64,000 bases of DNA from Andrena cerasifolii (GCF_050908995.1 NC_135124.1:9734001-9798000); one strand, 5' to 3'; shown: positions 51,691 through 63,632, counted from the stretch's first letter. The notes: generated by a model not told the origin, from the sequence alone. Program-made: numbers and translations.

Positions 51691-51857
51691 GTGCGTCGTT
51701 GGAAGGAATTCGAGGGTATCGCAGACATCTGTTTACGTTTCGGCACGTTCGATGACGACACGCAGTGTTGATACCCTAAAGGGTAGCAGCGCCGAGTGCC
51801 ACTGCCGAAACGTAAACAAATGTCTGCGATAGTCTCGAATTCTTTCCAACGACGCAC
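51691..51857. repeat. Palindrome in the central loop of the foldback element
   Basis: The segment 51691-51745 beginning GTGCGTCGTTGGAAGGAATT is repeated inverted at about 51803-51857, with a few mismatches and small gaps; the middle of each arm carries TGTTTACGTTTCGGCA. About 57 bases separate the arms. A small internal palindrome, ACCCTAAAGGGT, sits at 51773-51784. It could be a nested small inverted-repeat element or the core of the parent foldback. Confidence 0.75.
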
Positions 51858-52625
51858 TTCTTGGCTATCATTATTAATAATTCGATTCTGGAGGGTGGGC
51901 ATACGAAATTAATGCATGGGCAAATCTCTTTTACATCTAAACTAATGAACTGCATCGTTGAAAGAACGATTTCGATAATATTTTCCAGAAAAATCGAACT
52001 TTAACGCGATCGCTTCAACGGGTACCGCACTTCTTGGCTATCTTTATTAATAATTCGATTCTGGAGGGTGGGCATACGAAATTAATGCATGGGCAAATCT
52101 CTTCTACATCTAAACTAACGGACTGCATCGTTGAAAGACCGATTTTGATAATATTTTCTAGAAAAATCGAACTTTAACGCGATCGCTTCACCTGTACCCT
52201 TCTTTTCGAGGTTTTTATTTTTTATTTAAATTCTGGAGGGTGGGCAAATGAAATCTGAGAGTGGGCAAACGTGGCCAGGTCGGGTATATTCGTATCCTTC
52301 TTTTAAAAAATTGAAATGCATTCATGATGGGTGATGAAGACAAATTTTTTATTTTGTTCATAACTTTTTTTGGAGGGTGGGCAAAAAAAAATTTTTTATG
52401 GGCAAACGTGGGCAAACGAAGGACAATCATTTCCCACCGACAAATCATTAAAATGTTTTCATGGGGGTGCTGATGCAAATTTTTTTTTGCCATAATTTTT
52501 TTTTGAAGGGTGGGCAAACGAAATTTTTTTATGAGCAAACATGGGCATACGATGAACAAACGAATGCCGTTGAGTTTTTTTTAAAAATCGAATTTGGGGG
52601 TGCTATCTTCACAGACCTATTTGCG
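51853..52625 (-). repeat. Right arm of the foldback element
   Basis: This is the inverted counterpart of 50522-51324. It holds two 172-173-bp units instead of three; the inverted anchor GCGATCGC lies at 52006 and 52179. It also has an extra segment near 52400-52540 with a second copy of the CACCCCCAT / TTGCCCATAAAA type block, absent on the left. Confidence 0.8.
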
Positions 52626-53048
52626 GCGGGGCAAGTTTTTACAGTACAACGTGGTCCAAGTCACGGTAACAACTAGCCCCTACCGACAAATGTAGCAATT
52701 TCAAAGACTATTCTGCTTATACATGTATTCAAACGATAAACACTATTACACCATGTTCTTAAATGTCATTTGATCCATAAGAACGATTCAATCTATAATA
52801 TCGACGTTAAATAATTGAAATAGACCAAAAAGTAATGATAGACAAATTTTTACTTATCTGGTACGCGACTAATAGGTCCTTGCTTACAACCACACAATTC
52901 GCTGTCGCGGACGCTATTAAAGTGGGCGACAGAGTGGCGTGATCAACTCACACGGAAAAAATAATTTAAAGTACAACGCTCTTTTTATTTTGAAGATAGA
53001 GCCGTCGGAACAACTTACCCCCGGAACTTTTAGCCCCGGTCTCCCCTA

Positions 53049-56000
53049 CTCTTGCTGCTCGAGTACGCGAGTGCATTCAGCAGGTACCGAATATTTTTAA
53101 ACCGATGTGCAGATATTTAGGGAGAATTATGTGACAGGAAAACAAAACGGACCTAGCGTTTCTGCATCGAGCACTGCATCTACACCATTCCTCGATTAAA
53201 GCGTTCGCCCGTTCCAACTATTATTACGGAGGCAAAGGTGTCGCGTCGTTCATCGAAGCGGCTAATGCCGCGAGCGTTTAAAATGCATGAAGAATAAAGG
53301 GTTTACGGGGGCATAAAAGTTTCGCAGTTGCATCGTAACGGCCAACTTCCCGGCAAAACAACCGCGCCAGTTGCACGCAAAAATTACAACGCTGCCCGGC
53401 GCTGTTATATCGCGACGAACGTAATCCAGGAAAGTGAGTGGAAGAGGCGGGCGCAGGCGGAATCACCGGGAACGTGTCCCGAAAGATCCATCAAGCACCC
53501 AACGACCGCGAAATGGCTCCCGACCAATCTACCGCTAAAATCAGGAAATCGTGGACGAGGCAACGAAGAAACAACACCTATCTCCGGTTACTCTCCGAAC
53601 GAGCGTTCGACGTATTTTACCAGGGGGCGAACGGTGCAAACTGCTCGAGCCAGAAGGGACTTGTCACGAGGAGACTGAAGGTAACGTTAGAAAGATGAAA
53701 TTGCACGCCACTTGAAACTTGAACTACATATCTGACGTTGGATAAGTCTAGACATATACCTATCTGTTGCATCAATGTTGTATTAATGGATTATATGTGT
53801 GTTGCTGCGAGTTTTCAATGAGCAAGATGGAAAAGCGCCACAAGTTTATTGGAAGCGTTTCATGGGATCAAAAAAAGACAGTCACAAAATTTCTAATAGC
53901 CTGTAAGTGCCGACAATCATTCATCCTAGTAAACTATCAAACACGCGAGGGGTGGAAGATGTCTCCGCTGTAACGAATGTGTGTTGCATTCCAAGAAGAA
54001 AATAGATTCGAGGCGCATTTGGAACGGAACCGGAGGTGAGGCGCAGTATGTAAGTATCCCCCTCGTTACGATTTTCTATCGTATAAACAAAAAACATCCC
54101 CCTCCGGCCCCCGTCCGTGCACAGTAGCAAATATGCACACCGCTGGCACGACGAAATAATGCCGAGACTTGGGAATTCGATACGAGGCGCATGGCCATAT
54201 TCAATAGCGCGATTCACCCGACTTGCCGCGCTCTCAATTCTGCGGATTCCACCGCTGGTTGCGTCAGGATGCAAAACTGCAAAATACCGGAAGGCTACAG
54301 TATCCGCGGAAGCCCGGAAAAGAGGGAAATCGCGGAGCTAGCCAAGAAAAAGGGGCGAAACCGTGACGTTCCGACCGAAAACGCTTACACGGGGTGCCTC
54401 GTACCATATATCATACACGTGGAATCACGGACTTTTAAAATGGAACACCGGAACCGTTTCGGAAAGCAATCTTCTCCCGACGGCTGCACTTTGTTCTTTG
54501 AATTATCAGCAATAAAGAGTTGCCATCTACGAATGAGCTTTCGCACGCGTGCCATGAATTATACTGTGATGCAAGGCAATTACTGTATCCCCCTGACGCG
54601 CGGCCATCACCACCCCTAGCATCCACCAGCCCTCTTCCACTTCCGCCTTCGTTTTTCGAACCATTTCAACGATCCTATTTTATCTGGATGTATCAAATGA
54701 GCCCCCTAGGAAGTTTTGGACCTCCCTAACTCATGCCTCGTGATATTTGTACCTGTCTACACCCTGACGAATCTCCTGCGATATGCTGCCGTCTCCTTTA
54801 CCGCCTTACTCGCAAAACCGAGGTCCCCAGGTGCGGCTGCAGTCGATTTGCAGCTGTACCATGTTCATTAGAAGTTACGGTGCAAACTGCTGGCCCACTC
54901 AAGTGGCGATTAATATCGGAATGCGAGGCATTAAATCCTTTATAAATTATTACAGATGGGTGTGATTTTTATTATCGTTTGGGGCAGACGTGTAACGTCG
55001 GCAGATACTCCATTCTCTCTGTTTGTGAAGATATTCTTACCGTATCTCCATTTACGAGAAACCCGATGGGGGAAAAAAGTGATGGCCATGATTTTCAGAG
55101 GCGAATCGTATCGTCCAATAAATCAGAGCTATCCCAAGTGCAAATTGAATAATTATCCCACCAAACGCCAGTAGAAAGCGTTAATTTCTATTCCACTGAA
55201 ACGCCAACTCCTTTAAACATCGCAGTCACTACGTCTGAAGTATGACACGCAGCAGCTTGGATCCCTAAAATTCACGGAATTCACGTTAGGAGTTGGCTTA
55301 CAATCAGGCTGTGCGGAGCACCCGCAACCCTTTGAACTTTGGATTCGTGGATCATTATAGCCGAGGACCCCTCATCCGGAGGATGCACGCCAGATCTCTA
55401 TCGTGTATTCGCCTCTGTTCGAGAGCGCATACCATCGACTGAACCAGGTCGCGGTAACTTGGCAAAAAAAAAAATAAGATACCAAAACCTCTATATTTCT
55501 CCATTGCGAAGGATTGATGCATTTCATTATTCCGCCGATAAGAACCTCGGCGCGTCCAAATTCAGCTCCCCTTATCTTTTCTCCCGCCTCGATGACTCTC
55601 AATGGTGAGCATTATCTGCGCTCCTTTCTAGTGAAACGTTGCGTCAAAGAACACCACGATAATATTATAAATCAATGCATTCTTTCTAATTACATGGTCG
55701 ATCTATTTGGACAGTGGCTCGTTCGACCAATTACTCGATTAATGTCTAAGATACTTGCATCATTTATTTCAATTATTCGCTGCTGACGTCGTATGCTTCT
55801 TTACCCGCGCCAAAAGCTTTTTTCCCCTGCAGCCTTCGAGACGCGTATTCATTATTTAATAGGCAGCTGCAAGGGGAGTCCATCAAATAAACAGGATGCT
55901 TGTCAAAGATGCATTCGAAAGAGAAATGAAAGGGAAGATTTTATTTGTTCGTACCGGAACCCTTCTGGCGGAGCGATAAACAATTTGAAATTTAAAGTAT

Positions 56001-58571
56001 GAAAGAAAATGCCATCTCTTTATTGCCGCCTCGACCTAGACTCGTCAGATCTCTGTCGAGCCTCGTAATATCTAACCAGAAACAAAGAGAACGCAAACGT
56101 TACTTGGCGCTAGCGACGCCCTGAGTCTCTGTAAGTCAGCGTGCCGTAGTATATCCTCGTTTGTACTTTTAATTTTTCAAAATGAAATTTCCGTAGAAAC
56201 ACCCCTTTCGATCCTTCTTCGCAAAGGGGAGCGTCCACAGTGACACGCTTTGATTAATCGCACGCTTGATAACTGAACTTTCCGCTACCTGGACACGTCG
56301 GATCGATAACTTACTCAGAAATTACGTTATGAGTCCTTTGTCTGATGGACTTTATCACTTCCCTCACTCCACGCCTGTAATCGTTCTTTCCTTCTTCCAG
56401 CGGGGTGATGGTTTTATTAATTAGACTTCTTTTGCTCCGTCTGACGTCCCACTCGTTCTCGCAGAAAGCCAGTGATAAAATTAAGGTAAAAATGCGTCAC
56501 CGTGGTAGATGCGAGGCTCGCGCGGTACCACGCATATTCATCCGAGTTCTTCTGCAATTTGCGACCCTTTCTTCTCGGATACTTTGAATCGCGGGCTCGC
56601 GCAACAGCGCGGAGATAGAATGTTACCTTAGCCACGGAATGAACATTAATCCGGGTACAACGTGGAAGCGACTATAAGACTTCAGTGCACGCGCGGCACC
56701 GCCGCGATACGGGGGCTGTTTCAATAAGAGACACGCGAGCGTATCCATTTGCGGCGTGGAAAAGAGCAGCCATTCACATCTGCCCTGGTTCACAACAACG
56801 ATCGAGTGCCTCGTTTCATTCGGGACGTCGAAAAATGTACGGGGGAATATAAATAGGAGAACGGGAATAACGAAGGCGTCACACGCGATTCCGAATTTAG
56901 CCCCGACTTCCGATTGAAAAAAAAAAACAGGGAGAACGTGCAACAGAAACAGAAGCACGAATTTAGAAGCCCATTTTAATCCTCTCTAAAAGCAGATATA
57001 GTTTATATTAAATCGGGCTTTCTTCATTCAATTATTAATGAACATCAGCTTAGTCTATTTTACTGTGTGCTACACTTTGTGCAACGAGACAGTAAAACTT
57101 TGACCTCGAGTGTAAGGCGGTACGTATTTCCTGCTCCTCTAAACCTACGATGTAAGTCATCGGTCTTTCGGTACTAGAACATTATCGTTCAGGATCGCGT
57201 CTTGGTCTGCTGCACTCCTGCCACGATAGTGCTTGACACGAATTTTGAAAAATTGTACTGCGCATCTCGCTCCCTTAGCACGTTCTACTTTTCGAGCTGA
57301 AAGGTCTTACTTCAGCCGGGGGTCGCGCGAATATCAAGGAACGCCCCTAAAAATGCCATCGTGGCGTATTAGAAAATCCTTGAATGAAATTCGGAATTTA
57401 ATATTCAATCAGCCAGGCTGAAGATGGAAGCTTCGCGAAAATCTTTGGCGCTTTAATACTTCAATCCGCTTTTTGCATCCGATGGAAGTACGATCGTCGA
57501 TTACGGAGAGAATTTTTTGAGGGGCTAACTTTTCCAATTTTCGATGGCACGTGAACGCGGATGAATGAAATTGTCAGGTATAAAATATTTACCCTGGAGG
57601 GAGGCTGTATAAACATTTCACTGAGTTAATCGTGAATTAAGTACCAGATGAAAAAAAAAACAGCAGTTAGCTCCTCCTGCGTTAACTACTTGCACGTAAA
57701 TACACTACAGTTCGCCAGGGCACGTTTTCTCTTAGCCAGAGTGTCGTTTAAGTAGTTGCGCGTTAAGTTGCCTCGTACTGTGTTCAATGGCTGACAATTT
57801 CAACGGGGCATTACTCGAACGATATTAAAGGCGAGGATACTTCCAATAGACACGAAATCACGAACGTTTCGCTGAGAGATTAAGAACAGTATAAAACAGG
57901 AACGAATACACGAATGAGAGGGATGAAAGAAACGGCCAAATTGTCCGCTTCATCGAAAACTATTTTTGTTTTGTTTGGAAGTGAGCTGTAATTAAACAAC
58001 GCTCGCGGAACGAATTTCCAGCCCCCTTAAAACGGAGTACCGATAAACAAACAGCAGTGAATCGCGAAGCATTGTTGCAAACGTTTTGTCAAAAATATTG
58101 TGCAATTGAAAGTCATAAAAAATAGTCGTCAGGGGGGGATTCGTTTCTGGTAGTGCAAACATGAAAACAGCCCCGATTTGTAGGTCGCGTGATGATGGAT
58201 TCCCGGCGATACCCGTTAAAATTGTCCTAAATCCCGGGCGCCATTTGAATTTTCCCCGTGGATCTCGTCGAGAGCCATTGTCCTCATTTAAATATTTACC
58301 CGGCGAGAGGCATCGTCGCACGCGCGTCGACCTGTATCCTGATCAGGGGCCACGGTAAATGCACGTCGAGGCAAAGAAACGTATATCGGTCGATGCCAAC
58401 AGCTGCGGCTGCATCGGGGGGAGAGCAAGGAATGATCCGGGCTGAAGCCCCTGGCAAGAAGGAAAGGCGACGAATCCACGTGCCTCTCTTGTTCGGTGTC
58501 TCCTCGAATACCCGTTTTCCTCGTCTCTTCGGGTTTCTCCGGCGTCTCCACTCTCCGGCAAGAAGAGACAT
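53049..58571. other. Gene-less stretch
   Basis: Frames up to 142 codons (54191-54619) lack motifs. A phrase TGTAAGTGCCGACAATCA at 53903 resembles part of the hairpin element's arm at 2760-2907 but is too short to call. No RNA genes were seen. Confidence 0.45.
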
Positions 58572-59369
58572 TTGGTGCAGACCATTACCCCAGTCCCGGG
58601 TGCCATCGGCCATCAGCAGCGCGTTAAAGCCGCTGCAATTACAAACTCCGACAGTCTCATCCCCTTTACTTCCACCTCTTCCTTTCCCATCCTAGCTCGC
58701 CATGCTTCTTCGCTCGCATTCCCCCCCCCCCCCGCCCCCTCACCCTTAATTCCCGTTTTCTCTGTCGCCCGTCCACTCCCCGGCCACCTTCCCTTTCATT
58801 CTTTCTCCCTGTTCTCGCACCCCTTTTACCCCGCCATCGAACACTCTCTCTTTCCGTCGTTCCGGTTTTCTCCTTCAGTCTTTCTGACGCCGTTCCCATT
58901 TACATTCGGCCGGCACTATCGTAAAAGTAACTTCGTAACCGGGCACGGCCAGCGCCCGCCAGGATTCCATCCTCTATTTCGGGGAAATTACATGTCGGTC
59001 GACACCGCAAGCTCGAAAGATTTCCCTTATCAACCGGCGCTCTCCAAATCCTCCCCCTTTTTCTCTTTCCCTTTGTCTCTCCCTCTGTCCGTTCGTGCCC
59101 CGTGGCTCGAACAGTTCCGACTAACCCCTCTACCCCCTGTAACCCCTTTCAACCCGTTGACTCCTTGCCGCTGCAAGGGCACAACGGAACCACGAAACTC
59201 CCGAGTTCGTCGGGACGAAATTGTTAATTTTATATACCGCGCCAGTACCGGCACTCCCCACCTGTACAGAGTTGTTCCGGCTGAGAGTTGCACCAGCGAC
59301 GGCCCCGTCTCTCAGGAAAGGCTTTTGGCCGACCCTGTTGATGCCACGCCGCTGATGAACCTCGGTTAA
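58572..59369. other. Pyrimidine-rich stretch with the longest open frame of the window
   Basis: The + strand is dominated by C and T between about 58640 and 59160, which removes stop codons and gives a 265-codon frame rich in Ser, Pro and Phe. There is no signal peptide, domain or repeated motif, and the opposite strand has only short frames. I read it as a compositional open frame, not a gene. Confidence 0.5.
58721..58733. repeat. C13 homopolymer
   Basis: Thirteen C in a row within a long pyrimidine-rich stretch (about 58640-59160). Comparable G11 runs occur at 4074-4084 and 20040-20050. Confidence 0.8.
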
Positions 59370-62300
59370 TTGGCTACGAGACTGCAGGGACCGAGGCGTC
59401 CGCTTCATGAATTGTTGCTAATTTGTATTAATTTTATGTGGAAATTCAGGCTACGGCGGGACCGCGTTTAATAAAAAAAAGGTGGTTCGATGTTGTCAAA
59501 AAAACTGAATGGGAATTTCGATTTGAAAAAAGGCATGATAGGGGAAGGTTACAGTAATGATTAGACGAGAAAATGAAACTCTTTGCATCGGCTTGCAATA
59601 ACGCTTTTACTGAATAGTGATTTGTATATCTATTAATTACTGTTCGTGCTGTTACTCAGCTTTGATCTGTGAAGAAAAATTCTCATGTCTATTTGAAGCA
59701 TACAGTATCGAGATTCCCGAGGAATTAATTAGCTCCGTTCGGCTCATTGAGCATTGATCTGTTGAGGAGCGCAGTGAGCTTTTCTCTAAAAGGATCCTTG
59801 AAAACTGAAGGCATCACTCTGTCAGGTAAAACGTACCGAGCGAGGATTAGTACACGAAGCAAATGAATACTTGAAGCGTTCGAAAGACACTGATCCTTCT
59901 CCCGTGCATTGGATGCACTTCAGTATGCGCCTGAAACAGTTTCCTGCACATCGAGTGGCTGAAGAATTCAAGTGGCCCTGAAATTGTCGCATCAAAAATG
60001 CCGGGTGTATGGACCATTTCGAGCGATTAAATCATCGCTTGCCTCCAAAGCGACGCGGATTTTCAGGTCGATTTACAGAGCACTTAATGGAACGGATGCG
60101 TTTGAAGCGAATGTTTGCGCTCATCATCGAATCCTTTTGTTTCGAGCAGAGCCGATAATGCCAGGACTCATCTTGATTTATTCTACTGTTATACCTTCTG
60201 CTTTGCAGCCCTAGGTCGACTGGAGAGCTTTCGAAAAGGCAGCGAAAGTGAACATAACAAGTGCAGTATAAGTGCAAACTACTGCTTTATAAATAGTTCA
60301 ATTATATGTAATAGTTCAATGAATAATACTGCTATTTACTGAAATTCTGTTTATCTACTGAAAAAAAGGAATGTGACTCTCTGATGAATGATAAATATTC
60401 ATATGAAACATGGCCCAAGCGATAATCACACTCATTAAGGTATTAATGAATTTTACGCTCAGATCAACAGGAAATAAATAAGAGGCAAGTGAACAGACTG
60501 TGCACGAGTACAGAATGTAATTTTTCTACTCAATGTATCTTAAAATTATCACAATCACTTCCATCTCAAACATGTAAACAACTACCACAGATTCTGGCCA
60601 CTTTCAATAAGTGTTTATAATTAACCTGCCTAATATGTACATATAATACTTTTACCCAGACCTAAAGTACTACAGTATTTTGCAACTATTACAACACTGC
60701 CTTTAAGACAAAACGGCAAGATTTGACCAATAACAAACACCTTTACAAGTAACATCCAGGACGAGTCCTATCCCTGTGCAAGGGTCGCAGAGTTTCGAAG
60801 CAATAAGTCGGCGAGCAGAAGCATAGTCTGGCCAGGGACGGGGCTTTCCCTTAATCAACGCTTTATTTATGGTTTGCGCGTGATTGACAATCGCTCGTTT
60901 AACTTTAAACCCCCTTCCACGTGCCACGGACCGATATCTGGCGGAGTAGTCGGCGAAGCGGCTCGCTAACGAAGTCCCTGCACAGGAAATCCACCCTTAA
61001 AGTCCACTGGCTCAAGTATTTAACCGCGAGCGACGCTAACTTCGTCAGTGATCGTTCGTCCTAATCGAACAGAAATATCGAGACTGGCGGAGCTGGTCCA
61101 AGATCACGTTCGATCGTCCGGCAAGTCCGGCAAGTAGCGCAGTAATTCCCAGGAGATTAGAGACGTAGGGAAACTAATTTATGGGAGTCGAAATTCTGCT
61201 TGCCGCTGCGCTGAATATACATATGTATGCGTATACATGCGCAGGGTATATAAAGGGCATGTACGAAACATACATACATACAAGTGAAGTTATACATAAG
61301 GCCGACTTATCAGAAATGCTGTTTTGGGCCATATCGACCGTTCGCGTTTGACTATCCGGGCATAATCGAACACTTATTCTCTACGAAGGAAACTGCAGAA
61401 TGTATGGATATCGAAGTGGCGACATGCTTTCGACTTACTCCATGAAATACATTTATTTTTCGAGGCTGCAACACATAGACAATGCGTAGATTTGCTACAT
61501 ACCTGGTTGCTTAAATCTAATGATCAGTGTGGAGTTCTGGAAAGACTAGAATATGTAGAAAAATAATTAACATTGCTAGTATATATTTTTGTAGTTTTTT
61601 TAAACTTACAGGGTAAGATCTCCCACCCAGAAGTTAAAAAAAAATTAAATAGCGGGGATATGCAAAAGATATATAGGTATGTATTACGTAATTTTATTTT
61701 TCTGCCCAAATTCACTCTAAGGAGGTGAAATTGACCCCTGAAGACCCGGTTATTTTCCGATTTTGTGTTATAATTCGCGAAGTGTAAAAACCGTGAGAAC
61801 TGTAAGTTCTTGAATGATAATTCTAATTAAAAGGAGTAACTACAAGTACATGCTCAAGCGGATACCGAGTGAAAGGATACTGTGGTATTGAAGAAAGAAT
61901 TTTAATTATGGAGAAATGTAGGAAAAAATATACCAGCGACGAGTGGTACTGAAAGCAACACGCATGTTAAAGAAATATGAAATTACTTGATAGTAAATCT
62001 CTTTGTGCCACCGTTCGGAGTTGTTTATTCACTGATTCCGTTGAAATTGTAAATATACCTGTACACAAATGAAACTCAATTCCCACTGAATACACCTAGT
62101 TACTCAAACTCGGGTTAATTGCTGCGTCAGTTGGAAGTTACTTAAAATAGTGAAAACTTAAAATGACAATTTCAACTGCACAGAGACCACTAATACGGTG
62201 GAGTGCCTTTTACCGCGTATTAAAGGCAGGTTTATATGAGATAATCGTATCGAGTGGGATGCCTTAACAAGATAGGAAGCGTGCGTGCCGAGAAAGTAGC

Positions 62301-62929
62301 TGACCTCTCACCTTATTTCGTGAGAACTGCAGCTGAGCTCCTTTGTAATCCCAGCACGCGAATCGAATTTAAGAAAGTCAATGGAGGGGAGTTCCCGAAG
62401 CTGCCGTTAAAGTTCCAGTTGGATTAGCGATACACTACGTGATTATTTCTCGAGCGAACCGTTATAAAAGTTTCACCGCTTCGTTTAATGCGGAATAACT
62501 CAACGTCGAGCCTTGAACGATCCAGGCATGCGCGTCTCACCATTAAAAGAAAGGGGGAAACGATAAGATTGAAGTGAATTTTGCCGCGGGAACGAGCACG
62601 GGATCATCACCTGGTGAGAATCTATTCGAAGGTGGGTTCACCTTCGGCTGAGCAATTCATCCAGCCGCCGCGGAATCGTTGAACCGCTCAAAGAATAGCC
62701 AACCTAGAAACGGGGCGATAATTCCAGCCGTTATCTACATCGCCCGCATTTGCCTCGCCCGATCTTGTAAAGGGAGCAGGTACGCCGGTAAGTGGAAATA
62801 GGGGCATCAGAGAAGAGGAGTCATTCCGTTTCCTTGCGGTGGATTCCGTGGGGGCCGTCAATGGTTTCCCTGGCACCTCGGGGATCCCAGCACGCGAGTC
62901 GAGCTGAAGAAAGCCAAAGAAGGAGAGTG
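59370..62929. other. Gene-less stretch upstream of the LRR gene
   Basis: AT-rich around 60200-60700 and 61440-62200. A perfect TATATAAAG lies at 61247-61255, preceded by alternating TA/TG steps and followed by CATACATACATA. No initiator consensus or open frame follows it. Regulatory DNA for the downstream gene is possible but cannot be shown. Confidence 0.45.
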
Positions 62930-63002
62930 AGTCAGCCAGTCAGTCAGTCAGTCAGTCAGGCAGCCGAGCAGCCAGTCAGCCAGTCAGCCAGTCAGCCAGT
63001 CG
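62930..63002. repeat. CAGT / CAGTCAGC microsatellite
   Basis: Runs of CAGT (from about 62940 to 62956) pass into an eight-base CAGTCAGC register up to 63002. Four overlapping TCAGT copies start at 62940, 62944, 62948 and 62952. The array lies about 650-720 bases upstream of the LRR start codon. It is a simple repeat likely to vary in length, and may supply initiator-like sites. Confidence 0.85.
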
Positions 63003-63130
63003 TCAACGGCAGCAGTTTGTGAAATCGCAGGATACCGGCGGCTGTACGCGCTGCTACCCTGTGCCGGGGAACGCAAGCGCACTGGCGCCCCTTATCGAGT
63101 TCGAGAGCAAAAGCGACGGCTGCCGCTGCT

Positions 63131-63154
63131 GGTGGTGGCGGCGGTGGTGGAGGT
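63131..63154. repeat. GGT/GGC trinucleotide repeat
   Basis: Eight consecutive triplets, mainly GGT and GGC with one GGA. On the opposite strand they read as a run of proline codons within a spurious open frame. It is a simple repeat in the presumed 5' leader or promoter. Confidence 0.8.
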
Positions 63155-63182
63155 ACGCATCTATAGCCTGTGCATAGGAATT

Positions 63183-63210
63183 GGGGGATGGGTAGGGGGT
63201 AGGGTGAGGG
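63183..63210 (+). other. G-quadruplex motif upstream of the LRR gene
   Basis: Five G-runs of lengths 5, 3, 5, 3 and 3 are separated by loops of 2, 2, 2 and 3 bases on the coding strand. This fits the G3+N1-7 rule with spare runs. It lies about 440 bases before the start codon, where it could act in the promoter DNA or, if transcribed, in the mRNA leader. Confidence 0.65.
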
Positions 63211-63360
63211 AGAGAAGAAGCGAGGAAGAGAGAGATGATACGGTAGAAGGGTGGAGGGTTGTAGACGACGGCACACAGCCGGCTATGGGGGGTTGAAGAG
63301 AGAGAAAGGGAGGCGGACAGGCGTGGAGTAGGACAGAGGATGAAGAGGAGAGAGAGGCGG
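63206..63360 (+). promoter_or_regulatory. GA-rich tracts with GAGAG cores
   Basis: A purine-rich stretch holds GAGAG or AGAGAGAG motifs at about 63210, 63229, 63297 and 63349, broken by a mixed segment near 63260-63285. In flies such tracts bind GAGA factor and keep promoters nucleosome-free. That role here is inferred from the motif and from its place before the gene. Confidence 0.4.
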
Positions 63361-63531
63361 GCGCAGCTACGAGTCGGGGGCCGCAGTGTTTGTCAGTCCT
63401 TCGTATGGACATCACGTCTGTCGCGGCTGATAGTCTACCCGCGCTCTGGCATCCGTGTATACGCGTCAGTTTTGGCGGTACCTATCGTCCCCGAATCACG
63501 ACGTGCGGCGCGTCAAGTCCGCCGTCGATGA
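63340..63531 (+). other. Upstream ORF 1, in frame with the LRR gene
   Basis: ATG at 63340 starts a 63-codon Arg-rich frame ending at TGA 63529-63531. It is the same frame as the main gene but is closed 120 bases before its ATG, so it cannot extend the protein N-terminus. It matters only if the transcript starts upstream of 63340. No domain is seen. Confidence 0.3.
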
Positions 63532-63632
63532 GCCACCGGGCGCGCATATGCCCGCTGGCGAACCACCGGGCTCGTTCTGTCGGCTTCCCGGCGAGTAGTA
63601 ATTCGAGGACCATCGGGCCGATCGAGATGTGA
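63405..63632 (+). other. Upstream ORF 2, ending 19 bases before the main ATG
   Basis: ATG at 63405 opens 75 codons closed by TGA at 63630-63632. It overlaps upstream ORF 1 in another frame. Its stop sits just ahead of the main start codon at 63652, an arrangement that usually lowers translation of the downstream frame. The peptide shows no recognisable motif. Relevance depends on where transcription starts. Confidence 0.3.

Larger units (their letters stand above)
50040..53046. mobile_element. 3-kb foldback DNA transposon, non-autonomous, TA-flanked
   Basis: The left end (50040-50064) and the reverse complement of the right end (53022-53046) agree over 25 bases with one mismatch; both read GGGGAG(G/A)CCGGGG and continue into CTAAAAGTTCCG. 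Each end abuts a TA (50038-50039 and 53047-53048), consistent with a TA target-site duplication. Inside are subterminal copies of GGGG(C/T)AAGTTGTT at 50247, 50268 and, inverted, near 53010. Long inverted arms of about 0.8 kb follow, and a central loop. No transposase frame is present; the open frames inside are short shadows of the repeats. TA duplication fits Tc1/mariner-like transposition, but the superfamily is not proven. Confidence 0.8.

Noticed and set aside
51558..51902. 114-codon minus-strand frame in the foldback loop
   Set aside because: It spans the central palindrome and the arm junction; no transposase signature is visible.
52215..52559. 114-codon minus-strand frame with internal repeats
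   Set aside because: It is a reading of the foldback arm repeats, not a protein gene.
58572..59369. 265-codon open frame on the + strand
   Set aside because: It coincides with a pyrimidine-rich tract that lacks stop codons by composition; the product is low-complexity Ser/Pro/Phe with no domain.
61247..61255. Perfect TATATAAAG
   Set aside because: It sits in alternating TA/TG simple sequence, with no initiator or open frame downstream.
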